A DNA stretch of 64,000 bases, from the NCBI GenBank assembly GCA_963716865.1, contig CAVQUF010000005.1, positions 577,750 through 641,749 of the forward strand. Reading direction: 5' to 3'. Of the stretch, positions 19,601 through 27,141 are shown one piece after another. The notes beneath the pieces were generated by a model. It was given only the letters and a program-made list of their open reading frames with translations, was not told where the DNA came from and ran no database searches. The translations under genes and the position numbers were made by a program. This stretch comes from AC-32 sp963716865. Lineage in GTDB: Bacteria > Actinomycetota > Thermoleophilia > Gaiellales > Gaiellaceae. Positions within the stretch are counted from its first letter, which is position 1; the number at the start of each line of letters is the position of its first letter.

Positions 19601-19709
19601 CGAGGAGGCGCGCAAGGAGGCCGAGGCCTGTCTTCGGCGATTCGAGGCCAAGGGCATCGTCCCGCTCGTCGAGAAGACGCGGGCGCTGCTCGCGGAGCTT
19701 CCGGCCTAG
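16662..19709 (+). CDS. Zinc-ribbon / class III cyclase / AAA ATPase / TPR regulator
   Basis: This 1015-residue protein starts with a zinc ribbon (Cys4, Cys7, Cys18, Cys21). A class III nucleotide cyclase domain (about 36-205) follows, with metal aspartates in FCDLVGST and VEKFVGDAAMAVFG and catalytic TGDAVNVAARLE. The Lys in VEKF is the residue expected for ATP specificity, so the cyclase looks active. Next comes an AAA16-type ATPase (Walker A GPPGIGKS near 246, Walker B LIVVVDDIHW near 350) and a long TPR-like helical region to the end. The domain order is that of large adenylate-cyclase/LuxR-like signalling proteins. A paralog lies at 49045. Confidence 0.88.
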   Translation: MTVCVSCGAENPDGFRFCGSCGAALAADAQADTRKTVTVLFCDLVGSTALGERTDPEVLRELMATYHAELRTILERHGGTVEKFVGDAAMAVFGIPHVHEDDALRAIRAAAEMQEAVAGLGLEVRIGLNTGEVAAGHGETLVTGDAVNVAARLEQAAEAGEILIGDQTEQLARDGVRAEPVAPLDLKGKSEGVPAFRLLEVLPDAPAFTQPIDAPFVGRARELTALRSASARAADDRVPQLCTIVGPPGIGKSRLAREFLTGAEEQARVLVGRCLPYGDGITYWPLGEIVRQVGGEQPRNRIAELVGGEEAAFVADRIVGAISVGPAGGTPEEISWAARKLFEAHARERPLIVVVDDIHWAEPPLLDLLEYVVSFAADAPLLVLCTARPDLFEERPSWSNPRPNTTLLSLEPLAAADSEALVDELQDVDSDVRARIVEAAEGNPLFVEQLLAMRAEGSDGELVIPPTIQALLSARLDRLEPAERAVVERASVEGRLFHRSAVTDLLPAAERPAVSSHLITLVRKEFVRPDRAVFLGDDGFRFGHVLIRDTAYESMPKRLRGELHERLVTWLEGKLGDRTEEYDEILGYHLEQAARFAEELGAPEPALAQRAAAKLGAAGRRALDRGDMEGASNLLARAAALLEEEDRARIELEVDLGDALLESGRLADAESLLEETVARAGRTGDRLVHARAQVGLASVRMQTRGARAHPQVRREVEPLVTVFEEAGDHRGAADALRLLGKLSTWDQDYETGAEREERALMHARAAGDERREAAILRLIVSDALWGPEHVEPALARCRAIMNETSNRRVQANCLVRIGGLEGFAGRFDAAREAIGQARAIMDDLGLHHLRAHSTDVAVLTEMLADDYEAAELEARAAYAVLEEMGDRTFQASETYLVTEALEAQGRNDEAEEWLSIADQLGDPDRLDLVVRARLTARRGLLDEAEELARSALARGDEQPVPFGADPRFTLAEILARAGRTEEARKEAEACLRRFEAKGIVPLVEKTRALLAELPA

Positions 19710-20473
19710 AGGCCTCGGAAAAGCGGCTCGCGCTTCTCGGCGAAGGCGGTGAGGCCCTCCCTCGCGTCCTCGCTTCCGAACAGGAGGCCGAACTCGTCCG
19801 CCTCGTGCTCGAGGTTCTCGACGTGGTCGCCCTGGAGCGCGTGGTTGAGCGCGCGCTTCGCTGCGGCGAGCGCGATCGGGCTCTTCGAGGCAAGCGGGCC
19901 CGCCACCTCCATCGCCTTCTCCAGCGCCGGATCGTGGACGCCGTTGACCAGGCCGAGCGCGAGCGCCTCCTGCGCGTCGACGAGCCGCCCGGTCAGGACC
20001 AGGTCCTTGGCGACGCCGAGGCCGCAGACGCGCGCGAGCCGCTGCGTGCCACCCCAGCCCGGGATGATCCCGAGGTTGATCTCGGGCTGGCCGAGCCTCG
20101 CCGACGACGACGCGTAGCGGAGGTCGCACGCCAGCGCGAGCTCGCAGCCCCCGCCGAGGGCGAAGCCGTTGATCGCGGCGATGGCCGGCTTAGGCATGGT
20201 CTCGAGGAGTCTCGCGGCGTCGTGGCCGAGCGAACCCCACTCCTTCGCCTCCTCGACCCCGAGCCCGCTCATGTACTTGATGTCCGCTCCGGCGACAAAC
20301 GCCTTCTCGCCTGAGCCGGTCAGCACGACGACCCGCGCCCCATCGTCCTCGGCGAGCTCGGCCAGGCGGTCGCGCAGCTCCTCGAGCGTAGGCCGATCGA
20401 GCGCGTTCATCGCCTCCGGCCGGTCGACCGTGACGGTCGCGATCCCGCCCTCGCGCTCGACGAGGATGGCTAT
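19706..20473 (-). CDS. Enoyl-CoA hydratase/isomerase
   Basis: This crotonase-fold protein (about 255 residues) has oxyanion-hole segments GEKAFVAGADIKYM and AINGFALGGGCELALACD, and catalytic glutamates in QPEINLGIIPGWGGTQ. It hydrates enoyl-CoA in beta-oxidation. No ATG, GTG or TTG occurs in frame before the essential first strand (ILVEREGGIATVTVDRPEAM). The best start is an ATA at 20473 that overlaps the stop of the mutase subunit gene as ATAG, mirroring the ATGA overlaps elsewhere. An internal ATG at AMNAL would delete the first strand. Confidence 0.88.
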   Translation of the reverse strand: MAILVEREGGIATVTVDRPEAMNALDRPTLEELRDRLAELAEDDGARVVVLTGSGEKAFVAGADIKYMSGLGVEEAKEWGSLGHDAARLLETMPKPAIAAINGFALGGGCELALACDLRYASSSARLGQPEINLGIIPGWGGTQRLARVCGLGVAKDLVLTGRLVDAQEALALGLVNGVHDPALEKAMEVAGPLASKSPIALAAAKRALNHALQGDHVENLEHEADEFGLLFGSEDAREGLTAFAEKREPLFRGL

Positions 20474-20865
20474 GCGGGGACCTTCTCTTTCAGGAACTCG
20501 ACGATCTCGGACATCGGAGCGCCGGGCGTGAACACGCCCGCAACCCCCTGGGCGCGCAGCTCGTCCGCGTCCGCGGTGGGAATCGTGCCGCCCACGACCA
20601 CCAGCACGTCCTCCGCCCCGTTCTCGCGCAGGCCTTCGAGGATCCGGGGCACGAGCGTCATGTGCGCACCCGAGAGAATCGAGATCCCGACTGCGTCGGC
20701 GTCCTCCTGGATCGCGGTCTCGACGATCTGCTCCGGCGTCTGATGAAGTCCCGTGTAGATGACTTCCATCCCCGCGTCGCGCAGCGCCCGTGCGATGATC
20801 TTCGCGCCCCGGTCGTGGCCGTCGAGACCGGGTTTTGCTATGACCACACGGATCTTGCGCGCCAC
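20470..20865 (-). CDS. Methylmalonyl-CoA mutase, B12-binding small subunit
   Basis: This 131-residue protein is a free-standing cobalamin-binding domain. DGHDRG (Asp15, His17, Gly20) provides the lower axial histidine to cobalt; SILSGAHMTL and VVVGGTIP complete the fold. With the large subunit at 23027-24691 it forms a split mutase like the archaeal type, converting methylmalonyl-CoA to succinyl-CoA. It has a GTG start only 12 bp from the divergent MBL-fold gene. The enoyl-CoA hydratase is coupled downstream. Confidence 0.92.
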   Translation of the reverse strand: MARKIRVVIAKPGLDGHDRGAKIIARALRDAGMEVIYTGLHQTPEQIVETAIQEDADAVGISILSGAHMTLVPRILEGLRENGAEDVLVVVGGTIPTADADELRAQGVAGVFTPGAPMSEIVEFLKEKVPA

Positions 20866-20877
20866 GAGCCGAAGTAT

Positions 20878-21618
20878 ATGAGCGTGAAATTGACGATCGT
20901 GGGCTGCTCCCCGGCCTGGCCGAACCCGGGCGGAGCACAGTCCGGCTACCTCCTCGAAGGCCCCGGACGCCTGCTGCTCGACTGCGGCCCGGGCGTCCTC
21001 GCAAGGCTTCGGGAGGCGGAGAGCTGGCCCAAGCTCGACGCGATCGCGATCACCCACTGGCACCTGGACCACTGGGGCGATCTGGTGCCGTGGGTCTGGG
21101 GCGCGACGCTCGGCCCGGGCCAGGATGTCGAGCGCGCGGAGCTCTGGGTCCCGCCCCAGGGCCGGGAGCTGCTCGCCTCGATCGGAGCCCGGATCGGGCA
21201 GCCGGGGATGTTCGAGGAGGCTTTCGAGATGCACGAGTACGCAGAGTGCGAGCCGTTCGAGGCGGCCGGCTTCGAGGTCACGGCGCACCGGGTCCTCCAC
21301 TACGACCTCGTCGCGTTCGGCTTCCGCGCCTCGGCAAACGGAACCGTGGTCAGCTACTCGGGGGACTCGGGGCCGAGCGACGAGCTGGCCCAGCTCGCCC
21401 GCGACGCCGACCTGTTCGTCTGCGAGGCGACGCTGCTGTCGCCGAACCCCGAGGGCGGCCTGCGCGGCCACCTGAGCGCCGAGGAGGCGGTCGCGGCGTT
21501 CGAGGCCTCGGGCGCCAAGCGGCTCCTGCTCACGCACCGGCCCTTCGAGCGCCCGCTCGACGGCACGTTCGAGCAGGCCTACGACGGGCAGAAGCTGGAG
21601 ATCGTTCCCGGCGACTAG
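20878..21618 (+). CDS. MBL-fold metallo-hydrolase (RNase Z-like)
   Basis: This 246-residue protein has the metallo-beta-lactamase motif THWHLDHWGD (about residue 58), an aspartate in SYSGDSGPSDEL and a late histidine in LTHRPF. It resembles the RNase Z/AtsA-like branch of MBL proteins. The substrate is unknown. It starts 12 bp from the divergent mutase subunit gene, so their promoters must lie within each other's coding sequence or be shared. Its stop codon overlaps that of the convergent gene within one CTAG. Confidence 0.82.
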   Translation: MSVKLTIVGCSPAWPNPGGAQSGYLLEGPGRLLLDCGPGVLARLREAESWPKLDAIAITHWHLDHWGDLVPWVWGATLGPGQDVERAELWVPPQGRELLASIGARIGQPGMFEEAFEMHEYAECEPFEAAGFEVTAHRVLHYDLVAFGFRASANGTVVSYSGDSGPSDELAQLARDADLFVCEATLLSPNPEGGLRGHLSAEEAVAAFEASGAKRLLLTHRPFERPLDGTFEQAYDGQKLEIVPGD

Positions 21619-22367
21619 AGGCCGAGCTTCACGCGGGCGCGGCGAGCGCGGTACCAGTTCACGCCCCCGATCCCGAGCGGGATGATCACGACCAGGCTCA
21701 GCAGGCCCACCGGCAACAGAAGCCAGGCGGCGCCCTCCTTGGCCTTGCCCAGCGAGCGGCTCACCTGCGGCGACGCCTGCTCGACCACGGTGCCCCGCGA
21801 GCCGGTGCCGCTGTTGGCGAGGCCGGTCTGGATCCCGTTCGTGGGTGCGGCCTGCCAGCTGGAGACAAGGTACGTGTGCTTCTTGCCCGACCGCACGGGG
21901 CGAAGCTCGATCAGGAAGACCTGGGCACGCTCGTGGGACTGCTTGGTCGGGAGGAGCGCCATCTGGAAGCCGACCCCCTCGACGTCCGAGTAGCTCAGCT
22001 TCCAGCGAGCCTGCTGGACCGGGAACGGCGGGATCGGCATCGACCCGCTGTCCCATTCCTTGCGCGACACCCCGGCGCGGAACTCGGGCGAGACGAGGTC
22101 CCACGCCTTGTCGACGTTCTTGCGGGCGACGGCCGTGTCGATGAACCGCGACGCAACGGCAAGCGCGAGTGACTTCTCCGTGACCTTGAGCCGGACGTTC
22201 TTGGGCGTGGAGTAGTTGAGTCGCACCTTCCCGGCCGGGCCGGCTTCCTTCGGCGCGGTGTTGGGCCACTCGAGCGCGGTCACGACCGCGCCGACCACCA
22301 CGGCCGCCGCGACGGCCATCCACGCCAGACGTCGCCGCCAGCGATACGACGAGAGCAGGCCTCTCAC
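21615..22367 (-). CDS. Bitopic membrane protein, paralog of the next gene upstream
   Basis: This 250-residue protein has an N-terminal helix (about 14-33), an extracytoplasmic domain and a second C-terminal helix (WLLLPVGLLSLVVIIPLGIGG) followed by a basic tail. The central part, with AVARKNVDKAWDLVSPEFRAG and MPIPPFPV, aligns with the gene at 22422-22985, so the two are tandem duplicates. I do not recognise a named family; the small alpha+beta extracellular domain is reminiscent of NTF2-like folds. A putative -10 TATCCT lies 9 bp before the GTG start. Confidence 0.75.
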   Translation of the reverse strand: MRGLLSSYRWRRRLAWMAVAAAVVVGAVVTALEWPNTAPKEAGPAGKVRLNYSTPKNVRLKVTEKSLALAVASRFIDTAVARKNVDKAWDLVSPEFRAGVSRKEWDSGSMPIPPFPVQQARWKLSYSDVEGVGFQMALLPTKQSHERAQVFLIELRPVRSGKKHTYLVSSWQAAPTNGIQTGLANSGTGSRGTVVEQASPQVSRSLGKAKEGAAWLLLPVGLLSLVVIIPLGIGGVNWYRARRARVKLGL

Positions 22368-22421
22368 TCCGAACCCAGGATAGCTCCCGCTTCTGGGCCT
22401 GCCACTAAACGGCTCTCTCTG

Positions 22422-22985
22422 CTAGGGGTGCGGAACCGGTGGGCCGCCGAGCGGCTGGAAGTGGTCGACGAGCCAGCGCGCCTTTGCGCCGTTGCCGAAC
22501 TTCCTCAGCACGATCTGGGCGGTGAGGGGCTTCTGGCTGGAGCCTGACTTCGCGATCAGCACGACGTTCACCATCGCCTCACGCGGGTATGCGTAATTCG
22601 TGTTCTTCCAGTTGATCTTCACCGCGTGGCCGACGGGGTAGAACGGCACCGTGATCGTCCCGGTCTTCCACTGCTTGAACGTGAGCCCGCCTCGCATGGT
22701 GGGATCCGAGAGCTGCCACGACCTCGTCATGTCCGTGCGCGCGACTGCAGTGGCGAAGAACTCCTTCGCGACCGTCCACGCCTCGTTCGGGAACGGGATC
22801 TGCTTCTGCGGCGGGGTGAACTTGACCGCCGGGCCGGTCGGATTCTTCGACGGCTCGTTGGCCGTGTTCCCCACGAAGGTGATCAGGAGCGCCACGACGC
22901 CCGCGACGAGAACCGCGGAGCCGATCCACAGCGGCCACCTGTTCAGGCGCCGCGAGGCCGACGAAGACTGGACGTTCACAGCCAT
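22422..22985 (-). CDS. Single-pass membrane protein, paralog of the downstream gene
   Basis: This 187-residue protein has one N-terminal helix (WPLWIGSAVLVAGVVALLIT) and an outside domain with FFATAVARTDMTRSWQLSDP and ITVPFYPVGHAVKINW. These segments parallel those of the neighbour at 21615-22367, but the C-terminal helix of that neighbour is absent. Function is unknown. The pair sits between the two genes for methylmalonyl-CoA mutase but shows no metabolic domain. Confidence 0.75.
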   Translation of the reverse strand: MAVNVQSSSASRRLNRWPLWIGSAVLVAGVVALLITFVGNTANEPSKNPTGPAVKFTPPQKQIPFPNEAWTVAKEFFATAVARTDMTRSWQLSDPTMRGGLTFKQWKTGTITVPFYPVGHAVKINWKNTNYAYPREAMVNVVLIAKSGSSQKPLTAQIVLRKFGNGAKARWLVDHFQPLGGPPVPHP

Positions 22986-23026
22986 CAGGATCGTAGACGA
23001 AGAAAATCGAGACTGGTTAGCAGGGG

Positions 23027-24691
23027 CTAGAAGACCGGCGTCTCGCGCCACACGCCCCAGACCTCTCGGAGCGCGTCGCACATCTCGCCGAGCGTGACGT
23101 AGTCGCGCGCCGCGTCGATCAGGAGCGGCATCAGGTTCGTGTCGCCGGCGGCTGCCTCCTTGAGCTTCCCGAGCACCTCCTCGACCGCGCCGGAGTCGCG
23201 GCGGCCGCGGAGGGCCTGCACCCGCTCGACCTGCTTCCGCTCGAGCGCCGGGTCGATCCGGAGGATCTCGATCTCGTGCTCGTCCTCGAGCTCGTAGCGG
23301 TTCACCCCGACGATGACGCGCTGCTTCGCCTCGAGCTCGCCCTGGTAGCGGAACGACGCCTCGGCGATCTCGCGCTGGAAGAAGTTCTCCACGATCGCGG
23401 CGACGACTCCGCCGAGCTTCTCGATCCGGTCGAAGTAATCGTAGGCCTCCGCCTCGAGGCGGTTCGTCAGGTCCTCGAGGTAGTACGAGCCGCCGAGCGG
23501 GTCGATCGTGTTGACCACACCCGTCTCGTGGGCGATCACCTGCTGCGTGCGCAGGGCGATCCGCGCAGCGTCCTCCGTGGGCAGGGCCAGCGCCTCGTCG
23601 AAGGAGTTCGTGTGCAGCGACTGGGTGCCCCCGAGCACGGCCGCCAGGGCTTCGAGCGCCGTCCGCACGATGTTGACCTCCGGCTGCTGCGCCGTCAGCG
23701 AGACGCCGGCCGTCTGCGTGTGGAAGCGCATCAGCCACGAGCGCGGGTTCTTCGCGCCGTAGCGCCCGCGCAGCTCGCGCGCCCAGATCCGGCGCGCCGC
23801 GCGGTACTTCGCGATCTCCTCGAAGAAGTCGACGTGGGCGTTGAAGAAGAACGACAGGCGCGGAGCGAAGTCGTCAACCGCGAGCCCGCGCTCGATCGCG
23901 GCGTCCACGTAGGCGAAGCCGTTCGCGAGCGTGAAGGCGAGCTCCTGGATCGCGTTCGAGCCCGCCTCGCGGATGTGGTACCCGGAGATCGAGATCGGGT
24001 GCCAGCGCGGCAGCTCCTGCGAGCAGAACTCGACCATGTCCGTGACGAGCCGCATCGACGGCTCCGGCGGGAAGATCCACTCCTTCTGCGCGATGTACTC
24101 CTTGAGGATGTCGGTCTGGATCGTCCCGCGCAACGCGCCCCGCGCGACCCCCTGCTGCTCCCCGACGCAGACGTAGAAGGCCAGCATCATCGCCGCCGGG
24201 CCGTTGATCGTCATCGAGGTCGAGACATCGCCCAGTGGGATCCCGCCGAACAGCGTCTCGACGTCCGCCAGCGAGTCGACCGCGACGCCCTCCCTCCCTA
24301 CCTCGCCGAGCGAGCGCGCGTGGTCGGAGTCGTAGCCCATCAGCGTCGGCATGTCGAAGGCCGTCGAGAGGCCCGTCTGCCCGTGCTCGAGCAGGTAGCG
24401 GAAGCGCTCGTTCGTCTCCTCGGCGGTGCCGAAGCCGGCGAACTGCCGCATCGTCCAGAGCTTGCCGCGGTACATCGAGGGGTAGACGCCGCGCGTGAAC
24501 GGGTAGACGCCCGGGTAGCCGAGATCCCGGTCGTGGTCGATGTCCACCGAGTCGCGCGTGTAGAGCGGCTCGTTCTCGAGGCCCGAGATCGTGCTGAAGA
24601 GCTCGCCCTGCCGTTCGGGCACCGCGTCGTAGAGCGTCCGCTTCCAGTCGTCGGTACCGCCGCGCTCGCGCCGGTCTTCCGTCGTTGCCAT
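23027..24691 (-). CDS. Methylmalonyl-CoA mutase, large subunit
   Basis: This 554-residue protein is the TIM-barrel catalytic part of methylmalonyl-CoA mutase without the B12-binding domain. Characteristic segments are YPFTRGVYPSMYRGKLWTMR, TGLSTAFDMPTLMGYDSD, FHTQTAGVSLTAQQPEVN and LGGTQSLHTNSFDEALALP. The B12 domain is supplied by the small subunit at 20470-20865 and adenosylcobalamin by the adenosyltransferase at 33703-34284. The pathway is propionyl-CoA assimilation or odd-chain and branched-chain degradation. Confidence 0.95.
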   Translation of the reverse strand: MATTEDRRERGGTDDWKRTLYDAVPERQGELFSTISGLENEPLYTRDSVDIDHDRDLGYPGVYPFTRGVYPSMYRGKLWTMRQFAGFGTAEETNERFRYLLEHGQTGLSTAFDMPTLMGYDSDHARSLGEVGREGVAVDSLADVETLFGGIPLGDVSTSMTINGPAAMMLAFYVCVGEQQGVARGALRGTIQTDILKEYIAQKEWIFPPEPSMRLVTDMVEFCSQELPRWHPISISGYHIREAGSNAIQELAFTLANGFAYVDAAIERGLAVDDFAPRLSFFFNAHVDFFEEIAKYRAARRIWARELRGRYGAKNPRSWLMRFHTQTAGVSLTAQQPEVNIVRTALEALAAVLGGTQSLHTNSFDEALALPTEDAARIALRTQQVIAHETGVVNTIDPLGGSYYLEDLTNRLEAEAYDYFDRIEKLGGVVAAIVENFFQREIAEASFRYQGELEAKQRVIVGVNRYELEDEHEIEILRIDPALERKQVERVQALRGRRDSGAVEEVLGKLKEAAAGDTNLMPLLIDAARDYVTLGEMCDALREVWGVWRETPVF

Positions 24692-24768
24692 GCGCTGATT
24701 CTGCCTGTTTTCCAGCCCGGCCTCATTTTCGGGCCCGGCCCTGCCGATCTAGTCCGCTGCGAGACGTG

Positions 24769-26307
24769 ATGGAGACGCCTTCGGATCACGCGCGCGCTAC
24801 GGCACGCCCTGCGGAGAACGAGCCGGGACCTCGGCTCGTCCTTCGCTTTGCCCTGTACACGGGCGTCGTGCTCCTGTGCGCCGGCGTCGCAATCGCCTGG
24901 CTCGTCAACCGCGAGGTGGCGAACCGCGCACAGAGCACGCTGCAGGCGCAGGCGCGCACGATCGCCGAGCAGAACCTACGCGGGCATCTGCGCGCGTCCG
25001 ACTTCTCGGCGCCCGTCACCCCCGCGCGTCGCCGGACGCTCGACGGCCTCTTCCGGAACAGCGTCGTCATCCCGGGCGGGGTCGGTGGGCGGCTCGTGAA
25101 CCCCGCGGGGATCATCACGTACGCGGCCCGCCACCAGCTGATCGGCACCCGCGTCACCTATCCCGGCGTGGTGGCCGGCGTCCTCGGCAGCGGCGGCGCG
25201 AGCCGGCGCGTGGCGCACATGGACACCTGGCGCGGGCAGAAGGACCTGAAGGTGCTCCGGATCCTCGTCCCCGTGCGCCCGATGCCGTCGTCAAGGCCGA
25301 TCGGAGTGCTCGAGCTCGACCAGGACTACCGCTCGGTGGACGTCAGCGTCGGCGACGCCCGCCTTCGCCTCGCCGTGATCCTCGCGCTCGCGCTGCTGGC
25401 GCTCTACATGGCGCTCTTCCCGATCCTCAGGCGCGTGACGCGCCAGCTGAAGGCGCACAACACACGCCTGCACGAGCTGGCCGAGGAGCGCGGCCGGCTG
25501 TTCGAGGCCGAGCGAGCGGCACGAACCGAGGCGGAGGCCGTGCAGCGGCTCCTCTCGGAGCAGAACGACCGCCTCCGCGAGCTCGACCGCCTCAAGGACG
25601 AGTTCGTGTCGCTCGTCTCGCACGAGCTGCGCACGCCCCTGACCTCGATTCGCGGCTACGTCGAGCTGCTTCTGGACGACGGCAAGACGCTCACCGCGGA
25701 CCAGCGCCGCTTCCTCGAGATCGTCGACCGCAACTCCGAGCGCCTCCTCGAGCTCGTCGCCGACCTGCTCTTCCTGGCGCAGATCGAGGCCGGGAAGCTC
25801 GTGATCGAGGTGGAGTCGGTCGACCTGAACCAGGTCGTCGAGGAGTGCGTCGAGACGTCGTCTCCGGCCGCCGACGCGCGAGGGATCCGCCTGAGCGCGC
25901 ATCTGGACCGGGTGCCGACGATCCAGGGCGACCGTGCGCGACTCGCCCAGGTCCTCGACAACCTCGTCTCCAACGCGGTCAAGTTCACGCCGAGGGGCGG
26001 CCGCGTGGACGTGCGGCTCGACGCGGAGGGCGAGACGGCCGTGCTCGAGGTCGAGGACACCGGCCTCGGGATCCCTGCCGACGAGCAGGGCCAGCTGTTC
26101 GACCGCTTCTTCCGCAGCTCCAACGCGACGCAGAACGCGATCCCGGGAACCGGCCTGGGACTGACGATCACGAAGGCGATCGTCGAGCGGCACGGCGGCC
26201 TGATCGAGGTCGACAGCGCGGAGAACGTCGGCACCACCGTCCGCGTCCGGCTCCCGCTCGGGTCCCAGCAGGATCTCGGCGTGACCGCCCCCGGGCTCGC
26301 CGCCTAG
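24769..26307 (+). CDS. Membrane sensor histidine kinase
   Basis: This 512-residue kinase has two membrane helices (about 26-46 and 208-230) flanking an extracytoplasmic sensor domain of about 160 residues. A coiled linker, a HisKA domain (SHELRTPLTSIRGY, His near residue 285) and an ATPase domain with DNLVSNAVKFT, DTGLGIPADEQ and GTGLGLTITK follow. The likely partner is the convergent response regulator at 26304, whose stop codon shares a CTAG with this gene. I chose the ATG at 24769; a GTG immediately upstream is equally possible. Confidence 0.9.
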   Translation: METPSDHARATARPAENEPGPRLVLRFALYTGVVLLCAGVAIAWLVNREVANRAQSTLQAQARTIAEQNLRGHLRASDFSAPVTPARRRTLDGLFRNSVVIPGGVGGRLVNPAGIITYAARHQLIGTRVTYPGVVAGVLGSGGASRRVAHMDTWRGQKDLKVLRILVPVRPMPSSRPIGVLELDQDYRSVDVSVGDARLRLAVILALALLALYMALFPILRRVTRQLKAHNTRLHELAEERGRLFEAERAARTEAEAVQRLLSEQNDRLRELDRLKDEFVSLVSHELRTPLTSIRGYVELLLDDGKTLTADQRRFLEIVDRNSERLLELVADLLFLAQIEAGKLVIEVESVDLNQVVEECVETSSPAADARGIRLSAHLDRVPTIQGDRARLAQVLDNLVSNAVKFTPRGGRVDVRLDAEGETAVLEVEDTGLGIPADEQGQLFDRFFRSSNATQNAIPGTGLGLTITKAIVERHGGLIEVDSAENVGTTVRVRLPLGSQQDLGVTAPGLAA

Positions 26308-26999
26308 GCGGAGCTCGCCGGAGCGGCCGGCCGGTATCGGTAGCCGAAGCCCCGCATCGTCTCGATCGGCGACTCGCCGCCGTCGGGCGCTCCGAGCTTG
26401 CGGCGCAGGTACCCCACGTACAGCTTGACCTGGTCGCGCTCCGCGGCCGCCGAGCTCCCCCACGCGAGCTCGAGGAGCTGGTCGTGCGAGAGGACCTGGT
26501 TGGGATTCCGCACGAAGGCGGTCAGGAGCCGGAACTCGAGCGGCGTCAGCGTGACGTCCTGGTCCCCGGCACGGACGGCGCGCTGCAGGAAGTCGATCGA
26601 GACGAAGCCGTCCGCGTACGTGTCCGGCGCGTCCTCGGCGCGGCTGCGTCGCAGCTGGGCGTCGACGCGCGCGAGCAGCTCCTGGCGCCCGAACGGCTTC
26701 GTCACGTAGTCGTCGGCCCCGGCGCGCAGCCCGCGCACCTTGTCGAGCTCCTCGGCGCGGGCGCTGAGCATCAGGACCGGCACGTCGCTCAGCTCGCGAA
26801 TCCGCTCGAGAGCCCCCCAGCCGTCGAGCCCGGGCATCGAGATGTCGAGGATGACGAGATCCGGCTGCTCGCCGTAGAAGAGCCTCAGTCCCTCGTTTCC
26901 GTCCGGGGCCTCGACCACGTCGTGGCCCGCCCGCTCGAGCAGCTCGCGCACGAGGCCGCGAATGTCGGCGTCGTCGTCGACGACGAGAACGCGGGTCAT
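26304..26999 (-). CDS. OmpR/PhoB-family response regulator
   Basis: This 231-residue protein has a receiver domain (acidic pocket VVDDDAD, phosphorylated Asp in LVILDISMPGLDGW, Lys in YVTKPFG) and a winged-helix DNA-binding domain (LTPLEFRLLTAFVRNP, VGYLRRKLGAP, IETMRGFGYRYRP). It converges on the sensor kinase gene and diverges from the collagen-like genes. The 142-bp spacer holds an 11-bp-period direct repeat that this class of regulator could bind, so autoregulation plus control of the collagen operon is a reasonable inference. Confidence 0.92.
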   Translation of the reverse strand: MTRVLVVDDDADIRGLVRELLERAGHDVVEAPDGNEGLRLFYGEQPDLVILDISMPGLDGWGALERIRELSDVPVLMLSARAEELDKVRGLRAGADDYVTKPFGRQELLARVDAQLRRSRAEDAPDTYADGFVSIDFLQRAVRAGDQDVTLTPLEFRLLTAFVRNPNQVLSHDQLLELAWGSSAAAERDQVKLYVGYLRRKLGAPDGGESPIETMRGFGYRYRPAAPASSA

Positions 27000-27036
27000 G
27001 CCGGCGGTTCTTCCCTCGACCGAGTGATCTTCGGGC

Positions 27037-27056
27037 CGTTCATACGCCGTTCATAC
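27037..27056. promoter_or_regulatory. PhoP-box-like direct repeat upstream of the collagen genes
   Basis: CGTTCATAC occurs twice, at 27037-27045 and 27048-27056, an 11-bp period. Actinobacterial PhoP and other OmpR-family regulators bind GTTCA direct repeats with this spacing. The site lies 38 bp from the response regulator start and 86 bp from the collagen-like gene start, suitable for divergent control. Confidence 0.55.
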
Positions 27057-27141
27057 CGTAACCCTCCCGGATTCCCGCACTCGCTGTCGATGCGGCGGAC
27101 GTGGCGGCTCTGCATCGACTGCGGCGGCATCGGCAACCCTC

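Noticed and set aside
16596..20129. A 1177-residue minus-strand frame opposite the cyclase/AAA gene
   Set aside because: The plus-strand reading has clear domains; the reverse frame is compositionally typical of antisense in GC-rich DNA.
20866..24768. A cobalamin riboswitch controlling the mutase genes
   Set aside because: The spacers (12, 36-78 bp) are too short and show no B12-box-like sequence.
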